Assembly: GCA_014529385.2 (NCBI GenBank)
Contig: CM043942.1
Span: 20,431,491 to 20,495,490, forward strand
DNA from: Adiantum capillus-veneris
Lineage: Eukaryota > Streptophyta > Polypodiopsida > Polypodiales > Pteridaceae
Reading direction: 5' to 3'
Length of the DNA stretch: 64,000 nt
Shown here: positions 10,651 through 22,119 of the stretch, one piece after another
How the letters are laid out: the number at the start of each line of letters is the position of its first letter
Numbering within the stretch: the stretch's first letter is position 1
Position numbers and translations under genes: made by a program
Notes under the pieces: model-generated
Database searches by the model: none
What the model was told of the DNA's origin: nothing
What the model saw: only the letters and a program-made list of their open reading frames with translations

Positions 10651-11859
10651 CTATGGACGTCTAGATGGTGTTCTTGAATGGCCCAAAAGTTGATTGTCTT
10701 CTCCTTTTTTATTTCCTCCTAGAAAAGGGTACTCTTCTTCCGGGTTTTCAACCCCTTTACGTTCCAAGGTTGGATAGTGAGTGACTCCGTCATTAATACG
10801 GGGCTCATTGGGATAGAGGAACGAATTCTTCAGCATCCGAATCATTCCCCCCCCCCCCCCCTTCTCCTTGGTCTCAGGAGAATCCGGGGGTTCCAAGTCA
10901 AAGGATTTCTTTTCTTGCAGTGTTGCAAATGGATTGTGCAGAGGGATAATGAACCCCCCTCCTTTCGAAGGGGTAGAGGATGAATTAGATCCTTTCACCT
11001 CCAGTGTTCTGACGACTTGCAGCACTTTGGAGTCTCTTGCCATTGCCTTCACTCTTTTGGCTCTTTTCAGACCAGGGACTTGGACAACCGTCGCCGTTGT
11101 TACTGTCATAAATTTGGGGGTAGCAGCGGAAGTAATGATCCTATTAATATTGCCTGTACCTTCAGAGGCTCGTTGTATGGGAATCGATTCTTCCACCATC
11201 TTTTCTTGCATCTTCGTATCCATTTTCTCACACACCATCCCTCCTTTATCCTTCCCTGTATTTGTCCCTTCATTATTGTCTCCCTGCTTCTCCAGCCCTC
11301 CCATCGAGGATTCCATTTTATTGGAGCCCTGTACTGCCGGAGTTGTAGTATCATTAGAATTCAATGGGCAACCCTTGGCGAAGTGACCAAAGTTGTTGCA
11401 TTTAAAACATGCCCCAAAGTAAGGTCCAAAGTTTAGCGGAATGGTAACAAGCCCAGCTCCAACATTGATAACCATGCTTTTAGGTGGCGTTTTAGACGAA
11501 TCTCATCCTATATAAACCCTGTTTGAAGTTATGTCAAACCCTCTCTTACTAGGTATAAATAAGGGAGTGCCCAATTGGCTAGCAAGCATCCTGAGATTAT
11601 CCCACAGCCAGCTAGGCAGTCCCATAAACTCTACCTAGACCGGATGAACCGCTTGCAAAGATTCAACTGAGTCGAACACTGGCTCCCAAGGCACCACACA
11701 CACCATAGTCCTATTAAATACTAGGAGCCCTTTGTCGAGGATCTTATCCACATCGGAGGCCTCTTTGAATCTCACTGAGCAAAAACCTTTAGCTAGGTAG
11801 GAAGTACTTTCAACTACTCCTCCATGGCCAAGAATAGAATTTGGGGGCCCTGCAGCCAT
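10651..11859 (-). pseudogene. LINE ORF1 (copy B)
   Basis: The DUF4283-like N-terminal part (11859-11635; STSYLAKGF, VVPWEPVFDS) ends at a stop near 11635. Reading resumes to 10651 with PKSMVINVG (just before 11475), the intact CCHC knuckle CFKCNNFGHFAKGC, and a long low-complexity tail. Here the knuckle keeps all four ligands, unlike in fragment A. It would bind LINE RNA, but the nonsense break between the two domains makes it a relic. A homopolymer of C/G at 10849-10861 lies inside the coding tail. Confidence 0.75.
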
Positions 11860-11873
11860 TGGATCATCTTATT

Positions 11874-12610
11874 CTTGCCCGCTCATGTCCAAGACCTTTC
11901 TTTCAGAAAGGTACAACCGAATTTGAAAAAATCAGAGAGATGCCATAGGTTTGAGCCCAGGTCTTTACATACCTATACATCCACCTTGACCACTAGGATA
12001 CATGCTCATTGGCAATTTGAAAGAGTAACAAACTACATGCTCTATCTCCTTGCCAACAATTACTAGCCACCTCACGATCTAAGACTTGGGCAATTCAAAA
12101 GAGTAACAAATTACTTTGTCTACCTCCTTGCCAAAAACTACCATTTTGCATTTGTGAGGCTCAACAACGAGGTGACTTGCATTGCAATAGGCAACACACT
12201 TAAGCAATCTTGAGTGCGGCCAAAATGAAAACCATCATGAAAATTTACCATGGTGATAAGAAAAGATATTTCTCTCCAAGTCATGTATAGTGAAGGTTGA
12301 ACCGCAAGCAATGCATTGAGAACTTGCATAGAAGCCAATAATAATATCTAAGGGGTTGAGAGCTTCCTTTACACCCACCCACCTCGGGGCCAAAAATACT
12401 CTAAATGAAAGACGACTATAGTACAAAGGCACTAACTTATAACAACAAAAATGAAGTAGTTCAATGTGATTTTTTACATCATTATCAATATGTTTCATTG
12501 CCCACGTGTGACATTGTGTGGTTGGAGCTCCCTTGGCAATTGGCAAGAGGGTTCTCAATCTTTAGGCAAACCTCGAATCTAAATTCTCTCTCTCCTTCAG
12601 AGGTATGAGC
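11874..12610 (-). repeat. Dispersed repeat R1, copy 2, with tRNA-like head
   Basis: The second copy of the repeat at 5329-6145, starting 15 bp beyond the 5' end of LINE B. The tRNA-like segment lies at 12003-11935 on the minus strand (CCTAGTGGTCAAGG, then GACCTGGGCTCAAACC). It is shorter than copy 1 by roughly 80 bp because of internal indels. No protein is encoded. Confidence 0.6.
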
Positions 12611-13906
<1,296 letters not shown>

Positions 13907-14288
13907 ATAGGAGCTGGCCTGAACGCCGTCAATGGTGTTGTCTGGCATGGCTGTCGTCGCAACGACTGGAGTTGTGGCCGAGGATCGCACACGCTTGTCA
14001 TGCCCTCAAACATCTGCAAAACTCATAAGTGGAATTTAGGCTGAGGTTACTATAACTACTATTATGCTATCATTTGTGTGAAAGGCCCTAGGTAGCAAAA
14101 GTTGGATGTACTCCCGGCCCCAATCTTTGGAGACCCGATCTTGCACCCCTACAGCAAATACCTCTCTAGAAGCTGCGAGAAAGTGGCTTGATAAAAATTG
14201 CTACCTAGGGGGCCTGCGAGCTCGAAACAGCAAGAACAAGGTGAGGAATCATGAGGGCTTGCCAATGGAAGGATTTGTGAAGGTGTTG

Positions 14289-15029
14289 TCAGGAAGTAGC
14301 AAGAGGGGGGTATTTCAATGTGTTTTTGGAGTTTAGTGGAAGCAATAAGTAAATGATGGAGAGGTCTGACCAAAATGAGAACTTAGTGCTTGTTGTTATG
14401 TCAGTGAAGGAATTTGTAGTCCAAATGTGGTCCAAAGTTAAATTGTAGATTGTTGTGCTGTGGGTCATATGTTGTGTCATGCTGTGTGTGGAGAGAAGGT
14501 AAGAAATAGCAAGATATTCAGGGGTTTGGTATTTAGCATTGATGTTGAAGTCACCGAGTAAAATGGTAGCGGTGTGTTGGAGGCAAGACGTGAGTATTGT
14601 GGTCAATGTTTGCAAGAGCAAGGGAAGTGGACTTGAGGGTCTGCGGTATAATGTTATTAGGGTTATTGGTGGACCATGAGGTGTACTGAGGAGTGCTTTA
14701 ATGCATTCTATTTCATCCATGGAAATGATATTGTGGTGTTGTAGACGTATGTTTTTCTTTGATGTGAAGAGGGATACTCCCATAGGGCCAGTTGTTTGAG
14801 TGTGTGTGTAATCGTGTATGGCCACTTTGTTACCATGTTATAGCTTTGTTTCTTGGAGACAAAGAATGTGGGAAGCCATTAAATTATTATCATGGATAAT
14901 AAGGTTGTTGTAGTGTTTCTTAAGGGAGACAACATTAAGAGATTGTATTATCAAGTGATTGTTGGGAAAAGAGTGGAGGTCAAGCTGTGAATGTTGCCAA
15001 GTGCATGTTTTTGAGGCGGTGTAGCTCAT
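14289..15029 (-). pseudogene. Helentron C-terminal endonuclease domain
   Basis: Two adjacent open segments, broken once at about 14838-14825, carry EEP-family motifs in order: LIIQSLNV (Asn), ILCLQETKL (Glu), ITLYRRP, LLGDFNINAKY (Asp/Asn), LDHIWTT, then FWSDLSIIY. Canonical SDH has become SDL, so the final histidine is lost. This domain is thought to have been acquired from non-LTR retroelements. It follows helicase motif VI within a few dozen codons, so it is a fused domain and not a separate LINE. The alternative of an unrelated LINE inserted here is unlikely because no RT follows. Confidence 0.75.
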
Positions 15030-15039
15030 CTAGAACTGT

Positions 15040-16400
15040 TTGGTCTACTTTAATATGGGTAAAAGTTAATTCTATTAGGAGGTAAAGGTTGTTGGGATCT
15101 CTTATGCAGGAGAGAGCAGTGACACAAGACTGTGACTTCGAATGCTGGTTGGATCGAAAGCCAAGGTGTCTAGTGTCAAACCTTGTGCACGGTGTATGGT
15201 CCTAGCAGCTGCAGGTTGAATTGGGAATTTTGTTCTAGTAATAGTGCTTATGAAGTTTTTTCCTATTTGAAACTCACTTGTTATTTTTTGGATTGGTGTC
15301 CATTGTCTATCTATTGATGTAATGTATACTTGTTGGTTTTCTTATCTAGTTTTTTTGCCCTACTTTAGTGGTTTGAAAGTGAATCCAAATGGTTTATGTC
15401 ATGGAGTTTTGTGTTACTGCTTTGAATATATCGTTGGCTCCATTGACTACGCCATCTAGAATGTCAATGTTTCCAGCACAAAGTTCTACAATTAGGCTTA
15501 GTTTTAAGTGAAGTTTTTTGTGAAGAACTGCTGTCAATTTTGGATCTATCGGTATTTGATAGTTTTGTTGCAATTTTTTGCTCTTGTGTCTTGTGCTTCA
15601 ATAAATAGTGAGGTCCCTATGGTAGTGTTGAAAATATGTTGGTTGTGTAGGTCTTTATCTTTGTTCGCATAATAAAGGTGGGAGACCATGGTTGGATGAA
15701 GTACTGTGCGCATGTAATGTGTATTGAGGTACAAAATGTCTTCATTGGTGTGTTTTGAAACGCGTATCATGTTGAGTATGTCGATGAATGTCTAGTTAGT
15801 TTGTCTCATGGTGCTTGTTAACTCATAGCACTTTATGCGGTCATGCTAGAAAGAGGGTGAGATAGCTTCGAGCATTTGAGGTTTTTTGGAGAAAATCCAA
15901 GAGTCACGTACTCGACTAGCTTGGCAAAGATCGTCGCAGAAGACAACATCAACACCACCGAATGGAAGGTCATAGTTGTTTTTTATTGCACACAGGCGAG
16001 AGTCTGCCATAGCGAAGACGTTGGTTCCAATCAAGGAGACTTCATTGAAAACGGCTAGCTGCAGGTCTTGATAAAGCAGCGGCGATTCATTCAGCTTCTC
16101 AGGCGATAGATAAGTGTTAGATGATGTGAGCAGTGGCAAGTGGAGGGCCGAGTGAATAGTGGTTCCACTAATGTTGAAAGCAGCTTTGCCCGTGTATGCC
16201 ATTAGCAAAGCTTTTGTTGTTGTTGGGATGGAATGTGATCTGTGGTTATAGAAACGTAGAAGTCCTTGGACAATCAAAAGGAGGGTGAAAGTTTTTCATG
16301 TGCCTGCGCCTCCAGTCAGAAAAATATGGATTGGTTCGGCGGAAAATATATGTTTTTTTAGCATAATATCATCGAATATTAGCCTTTGTTGGGTGTTAAG
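15040..16400 (-). pseudogene. Helentron PIF1-type DNA helicase domain
   Basis: A superfamily 1 5'-3' helicase that would unwind DNA during rolling-circle transposition. Visible motifs are an N-terminal TQQRLIFDDI stretch, Walker A IFLTGGAGT-stop-KTFTL (about 16325-16284), YTGKAAFNISGTTIHSAL, Walker B region LAVFNEVSLIG with PFGGVDVVFCDD-CQ, and motif VI VTALSCIRDPNNLYLL (about 15120-15070). The invariant glycine of Walker A is replaced by a TGA stop (16298-16296), and motif VI has Cys where PIF1 has Arg. Several other frameshifts occur between 15770 and 15150. It cannot encode a working enzyme. Confidence 0.8.
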
Positions 16401-16574
16401 CAGTAGAATGCTCTTGTAATACGTATCGTTTGGCTGCAACATTATTTTTATGGTTGATATAGTGTGTGTATGCAGCTGGTGGTGTTGGATATTTAGGTCT
16501 TGTGTGATGTCAACAAGAATATGGGAGGAAATATTAGATAGTGTTGTAGATGTAGAAGGTGAACTGGTGCCTAA

Positions 16575-17970
16575 TCAGTTGGTGTTAAGGTTGTCTTTCA
16601 GTATTGTGGTTTTGTTATATTTAGATTCATCTGTATCAATTATAAGTTTATTTTGATTGTATACATCTTTCCATGTGCGTCCATTTGTTAGATGTTGAGT
16701 TTCATTATTTATCCATGGTAGAAATAGAAGACATTGTTCTCTATAATAATTATATGGATTCTTTGCGGCATTATATTTGACATATCGTATAACTTTTTGG
16801 TTTGGTACGTTTTTTGTATGTGTTGCTTGTTGTATTGTATGTGGAGGAAAATTATGCCATTGATATGGCATTGAGCTGGGCAGGACGTGTACAGTATTTG
16901 TCTATGCTTGTCTCGTAAAAGATTTCTGTGCTAGTCGGGTCTATGTTTTGCAAGAGGTGTTTTCGCTTGAAAAACATTGTTCTCTCGTGGGAAGGGTTTG
17001 TGTTTATGAACATAAATTCTCGAGTTGCGTTGTAGTGAGGTAAGGAAAGTGCAATATATACTACTTGTTGTGAGCTTATTTGCTGTGTGTTTAGTATTGT
17101 GTTTCCTATTTTTCGAAGTCTATCAAATGTAGTTGCATTGTTTTCAATGCAAGAGTCAAATTGTTCTTTGATTGCTTTGATGATGAGTGTGTTATCAAAT
17201 TTTGTTATATATGAGGTACAATAGGTAATTGCTCCGTGTGCATTTAAAATGTATAGTATATCTGAATTCGCATCCTTTAGCTTTGAAATGGTTGGATTGA
17301 AATTATTTGTGTAAATATCTTTGATATTTGTTTTCAACAAAAGTGTTGGGCATGAGATTGTGGATGATATAGCTTCTATGTAATCCTCAAATCGAAGGTC
17401 CATAGATAGGAGCCACTGTTCGAATGTAATATTTGCTTTATAATCTAGTAATAGTAGATTATCTTTGATTTGTTTGTGTTTCTTTCTTTTGTATTGGATA
17501 TTGTTATGTGGAGAATGGTAGGGTTCTAAAATCATAGTGAAAGGCATCGGGTAGCGAGGAAAGTCAAAGCGGCATCCCTTGCATTTTCTGAAGCAAGGCT
17601 TTCTATGCTTGTGTTTTTGAATTTCTTGTAAATCTACAAGAAGAAGCATGGAGTCAGTTGTTATGTACTTATCAATGAAATCCACAACATCTTCGTTGGG
17701 ATCTTTTCCATTCATAGGAGCATTTTCTATCCATAGTAGCCCATGATCATGCTGGCTACCTCGGCTCTGAAACTCGGTTACAAAAAAGTAATCTTTGAGT
17801 TTTCCTAATATGGTTATATCCTTGGCTAGCAATTTTTCATCCCGTTAAACCGGTTCAAGTAAAAGCGGGCTTTTGTTTACAGGGTCGGCTCGGACCAAAT
17901 CTTGTATGTATGAAGCTTCTGTTTGTGTGCTTGCACGCATGATGGGGTTGAGCTTAGTAAGTGCTCTAAT
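16575..17970 (-). pseudogene. Helitron Rep (HUH) domain
   Basis: The main open frame (17832-16852, 326 codons) matches the Helitron_like_N region: LGKLKDYFFVTEFQSRGSQH, CRFDFPRYPMP, then YCTSYITK, the two-tyrosine motif (Y-x3-Y) that cuts and joins DNA. The metal-binding motif reads HDH where family members have a hydrophobic residue between the histidines. Upstream, 17970-17833 reads in the same direction with one stop (RALTKLNPIMRAS, DPVNKSPLLLEPV). Downstream, 16871-16575 continues with IRYVKYNAAKNPYNYYREQCLLFLPW, the usual link between Rep and helicase. Overall order and spacing fit RepHel. Confidence 0.85.
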
Positions 17971-17972
17971 CA

Positions 17973-18797
17973 TTATTCATCTTTGAAAATACTCAAAGGA
18001 CTATTTCCCTTGGTAGGAGCTACAAAGAAGATTTTGTCGTTGTGATCCACTACTTGTTGTGATGACTCAATTCCATGGAGCATGACATCTGTAGCTAGAT
18101 CATCTTCTTCTGATGGTTGATTGTTGTCGGCAAGATCATCAAGCAAAGGACAATAAAGACTATTGTGATCCACTACTTGTTGTGATGACTCAATTCCATG
18201 GAGCATGACATCTGTAGCTAGATCATCTTCTTCTGATGGTTGATTGTTGTCGGCAAGATCATCAGGCAAAGGACAATAAAGACTATGGAAATAGCTTAGC
18301 CACTCGCTGTTCAGAGTAATTTTTTCATTCTTGTATAAAGATGTTTGCAATAGTTGAGCAATGGCTTTCATTGTAAGCAATGGCCGAACAACCCCGAAAA
18401 GGTAGCAATGATTGTACTGTAGATGACGCTTAATACCCACTAGTATCGAAACTTCATCATGAATTAATAAACCTTGGAAATATTTGTTTTGTTTTCTCCA
18501 AGGATGCCAAAACATTAACAACGCTACCTCGCAACCCAAATTGACCATCGTATGTAAGCTCCCTAATTTTGGCGAAGGTAGCCTAGAACTTACAAGGCAG
18601 CTTTCTAAATGATTTAGCTTCTCTACTGTAGCCAAGGGGAGGTTAAATCCTATGGAATTCAATTGGGTGAGGAGTGCACCATGTTCTTTCCTTTTACGGT
18701 CGCGTGAAGTGCAAACATAGTTTTCGTGTATCTCATTGTTTCTAGACCTCCCAAGTGCCGACCTACGCCCTTTTCGAGCTAATTGCGAAAAAAACAT
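17973..18797 (-). pseudogene. Helitron RepHel N-terminal region
   Basis: A 274-codon frame. Residues near 60-80 (LNHLESCLVSSRLPSPKLGSL) resemble the conserved N-terminal stretch preceding Helitron Rep domains. The C-terminal end (VAPTKGNSPLSIFKDE) matches the conserved block just before the SEELSFPT region of Helentron proteins, so the order is right. After that block the sequence jumps to a later part of Rep, which suggests an internal deletion near 17970. Near the C-terminus a 41-residue unit is duplicated in tandem (see 18041-18286). Confidence 0.65.
18041..18286 (-). repeat. In-frame 123-bp tandem duplication
   Basis: Copies 18041-18163 and 18164-18286 differ by about one base. Each encodes 41 residues (starting SLYCPL and ending VVDHN), so the frame is kept. 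The near identity shows the duplication is recent compared with the decay around it. Confidence 0.9.
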
Positions 18798-18895
18798 TAA
18801 ACGTCCACATTGATAACATCGATATATAGGAACATTGTTCGTTGTTTCTATGTATAGTTATATAGATTTTTTTGGTGGGGAAGCTTGTTGAATGT

Positions 18896-19584
18896 TTATG
18901 TTGAAGAGAGCTGTGGGGTTTTTTTTTTTAGTTTTTTAATTTTTTCTGTTATTGCACCTATTTCTTGAATGGTTCTATCACCTAAGCAAGGAAATTGCCT
19001 CGCGATGGAGACAGGGAGTTCATTCGGTTGCTGGAGAATCAAAGCTTTCAATGATTGTGTCTCATTTTTGTCCCAGGTACGAGGCTTGCGTTTGTGTGAG
19101 CGTCGGTTGTCCCCCAAGTAAAAAAAAATAGGTAACCACTTCTATCGACAATGATGATTTTGTGCAATGCCGTTGGATCCGCTCCACTATTGAATGTTGT
19201 GTTTTTGAGTGAAGTTATTGGCACATCGTAAATATGGACATCACATGCAATACTAAATCTAAAGGAGAACACATGGATAATATCAAGCGCAATACCAATA
19301 GATGATGCATGGCTATTTAATACTTTGGTCAAAATGGAGGAATCATGTCTACTGGAAGCCAAATGCGCTAGAGAAGGTGTGATAATTGGCGTTTGCTCCA
19401 ATGATACTCTCACTGCGTCTATCATGATGTTGGTGATTTTTTTTAATGAAGACGGTGACTTTATTATTTTATTGAGCACAAGGAAAACATTATTATTCTC
19501 TGGGTGATTAGCAAGGAAAGCACTATCAATATCATTTTGAATGAGTTGTTCAAAAGATGCATTATGTTTGGTTGAGGAACCCAT
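18896..19584 (-). pseudogene. Unrecognised coding relic between Rep and RPA-like genes
   Basis: Two overlapping segments: 178 codons (19584-19048) and 73 codons (19117-18896). The first has no motif I recognise. The second is basic at its start and contains WDKNETQSLKALIL then VSIARQFPCLGDRTIQEI, which loosely resembles a SANT/Myb-like fold. The frames may be joined by a frameshift in the T-run near 19122-19130. The position inside the Helitron suggests accessory cargo, but this is inference and function is unknown. Confidence 0.35.
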
Positions 19585-19654
19585 GTATGTACAGTTTTCC
19601 CCCCCCTTGGGCTATGGGATGGAAGGAAGACAAGTAAATGAAACACGCACACAC

Positions 19655-19656
<2 letters not shown>

Positions 19657-19695
<39 letters not shown>
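19657..19695. repeat. (GA)n microsatellite
   Basis: About 19 GA units. Confidence 0.95.
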
Positions 19696-19699
<4 letters not shown>

Positions 19700-19798
19700 G
19701 AGATGGAAATTTACAAGATGAGCAACGGATGAAAGCAATATAATACAAGAGTATTTTTTTGTGTGGAGGTGATGGAGCTTCAATGTTGTAGAGGAGCG

Positions 19799-21752
19799 CT
19801 ACTTTGTCTCTTCGACAAAAGATGTGATGAGGCCTAACTTGTTGACGGTGAATTTGCCAGTTCGAACAAGGGAGGCTAGTAGCTCACGTGCATCCAGCAC
19901 ATCAGAAGCATATAAGTCAACAAAGTTTTTGTCAAGATGCAATACTTTGTCGACTATGTCACCCGCTAAGGAAACATCAATCGGGGAAGCTTTGTTGGCC
20001 AAAATCTTTCCTTCAAGCTTGGGCACCAAAACAATAGTTGTAGATTTTGAGCAAATAGAGCAAAAGTCTGCCTCTTGTTGATGAATCTTAGTAGATTTGC
20101 ATTGACCGCAAAAACGTTCCACCAAATTTGAGTTCACATTCACAAAGTGCAGTGTGCCAGTCACCTATGTGTAGGCACCTGACGAGTTAGAGCTTTCTTG
20201 AGTTATTACGGTGAAAAAGGAAAAGAAAGATCAATACTTACTTTTTAATTGTGACCAACATCAAGAATATGGGCCTTATATGCTTCCTTCACCAAACGAT
20301 ACTTGAGATGAGGACTTTTGATGTGTGCTAGGATAGTAATATCCAAGATTGAGAGTGTATTGCTCCGACCTGTGAAGGAACCTATGTTTCGTGCAACAAA
20401 CATAGGATGCACATCGGTCTCGAGAGCACGAAAAATAGCATGGTAATCGTCTTTGCGTGCATTCACAAAGCTAAGTTGTGACGGCAAGAGAGGGAAAATA
20501 TTAGAAATCTGCAAATCTATAGAAGGGTGAAGATAAGTAAGCCTTACAATGGCATGATCCTTAGCTGCTGCTATCCATCTGCACCAACAAGATCCCCTTG
20601 GGAAAGACCAACATTTGAAGTGCTAGCATGGCCCTGTATAACAACAACAAAAGCTACAGTTCCAAAGTGTGTATGGGTGCCTTGTGCATGCAAGGACTGT
20701 GCCTCATCCAAAAATTGACGTACTTTTCTCTCTTGGTAGAACCTAAGGCTGACTTCAAAAGGCTTCGTCTTTTCTACAACCGTGGAAGCGTTGAAGAATA
20801 TTACATAAGGAGATGTGCAACTATCTGACTTAGTTTTTTTTTTTTACAGTTACATTCTCAATGTGGACAAAGTCTCCTATAGTAAGGGTGTCAATGAATT
20901 GCTCAATAAATTGATCGCTAACAGCACAAGTGATGGTGTCAGTGTTGAGTGGGTCAACTAAGTCTGCCTTAAGGTAACGCATATACTTAACAACTTATGG
21001 ACTTTGTTTGTAGGTTCCATATCGGTTGAGTATGCACCCCTCGAATGCGAAACGAGGGCAAGTTTCAGTGATGTCAACAATGCGTAATAGAGGGATCTTA
21101 GTGGGAATATAAGGCACAAGAGAAGATGAACCAGTGGGAATTACATTCTCATGGCAACACTCAGTAGCAATATTTCCATCTAGTTTGGCACCCTCCGCGA
21201 TGCTCTCTTTTTTTGCAGCTGTAGGTGGTGGTCCCCCCAATAAAGGTTTGGCTGCCACAACAAAAAACAAAACTTGTAAGGGTTGGGCACAATAGTAGAA
21301 TATCTATGCGGTGCAAGCAAGCCTTACTTAGTTCCATTGTCGCCTCGCACATCTTGAAAAGTATGTGCTATTGCACCACTTTGATCCACACACTTAAGGA
21401 ATTTGGACCCAACGCCAAGAGAAGAAGAAACATCAACCTTAGGCAAGCTCGAAGCGCTCCTTGTGCGAAGTGGAGACACATGATCAAGAATGAGGCTACT
21501 ATCGGTTCCCAAAAATGATGCAACTGTATCACGGTGCACTATCTTGTATAACTCTGTAAAAACAGAAAGAAAAATCGCATTATTGCCAAGCGTACATCAA
21601 GCATTTTCTATAAGTTAGCAAGCTATTAAGTCACCATTTTCAAACTTCATCGAGCGAACATCACTAGGTTCATCGCACATGGGTTTGATATTGTCATCGT
21701 AGCCATCGTAATGTCCATCAAGTGGATTTTGCGAGAAGGAAGAGGTAGCCAT
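19799..21752 (-). pseudogene. RPA1-like single-stranded DNA-binding protein gene with introns
   Basis: The start ATG is proposed at 21752. Exon 1 (21752-21635, 39 codons plus 1 nt) joins exon 2 (21553-21328) across an 81-bp GT...AG intron that keeps the phase. A second GT...AG intron (21327-21252) is likely, although the frame after it is off by one, which suggests an indel in a nearby G or A run. Further on, LRIVDITETCPRFAFEGC and MRYLKADLVDP...FVHIENVTV look like an OB-fold of RPA70. A second segment (about 20800-20570) contains FGTVAFVVVIQGHA. The last segment (20164-19799) has a C-x2-C...C-x2-C zinc ribbon as in RPA C-termini. RPA-like genes are common passengers of plant Helitrons. Stops and frameshifts are present. 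Confidence 0.55.
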
Positions 21753-21759
21753 ATTAAGA

Positions 21760-22115
21760 GAGGATGGTAAATAATGTTCACACATTTATTACTTGATGTG
21801 TTCAAAAGAAGCAAAGGGTAAAGAACATCCTTTAGCTAAAAGATAAATAAGTCCATAGAAACAATACTTGACACGGTCACAAGGATCTTAGCATCAATAA
21901 TGGAGAGGGATGTTTTTGAACTAATTCTTGAAGCAGCAAGACCACTTAAGTACTACAACCTCCCTTCCCTTTCTCAACGTTCACTAAGTCTTAAAGCTAA
22001 CCTACTATCATATCTATTAAATGGATTTGACACATTTAGACACATGCAAGAGGTAACATTAAATTCAAAGGGATTAATGAACTAGTGGACAAGTGTGTGT
22101 TGGTGGTCTAGGGTT
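21760..22115. other. No recognisable gene
   Basis: A short 61-codon open frame on the plus strand (21900-22085) has no recognisable motif. Nothing else is seen. Confidence 0.4.
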
Positions 22116-22119
22116 CCCA

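Larger units (their letters stand above)
7195..11859 (-). mobile_element. LINE copy B, near-complete but broken
   Basis: An L1-type element covering ORF1 (11859-10651), endonuclease (10637-9768), linker and reverse transcriptase (9689-7516), and the start of the post-RT region (7479-7195). Order and strand are continuous. The endonuclease and ORF1 are close to those of fragment A, so both belong to one family. Several stops and frameshifts and one nested insertion (8460-8705) mark it as dead. It ends near 7195, before the zinc domain, and its 5' end lies directly against repeat R1 copy 2. Confidence 0.9.
14289..21752 (-). mobile_element. Decayed Helitron of Helentron/HLE2 type
   Basis: On the minus strand, from high to low coordinate: an RPA-like gene (21752-19799), an unassigned segment (19584-18896), then the RepHel order of Helitron N-terminal region (18797-17973), Rep (17970-16575), PIF1 helicase (about 16400-15040) and a C-terminal exonuclease/endonuclease/phosphatase domain (15029-14289). 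An endonuclease after the helicase separates Helentrons from ordinary plant Helitrons. Frameshifts and stops are frequent. I could not fix the element's ends: the limits given are those of the coding relics. Confidence 0.8.

Noticed and set aside
5329-12610. R1 copies as a pair of LTRs enclosing the LINE cluster
   Set aside because: No TG...CA ends, primer site or target duplication at the borders, and the enclosed sequence is made of several unrelated LINE pieces.
14289-15029. Endonuclease segment as a separate LINE
   Set aside because: No reverse transcriptase follows, strand and spacing match the helicase, and the motif order fits a C-terminal Helentron domain.
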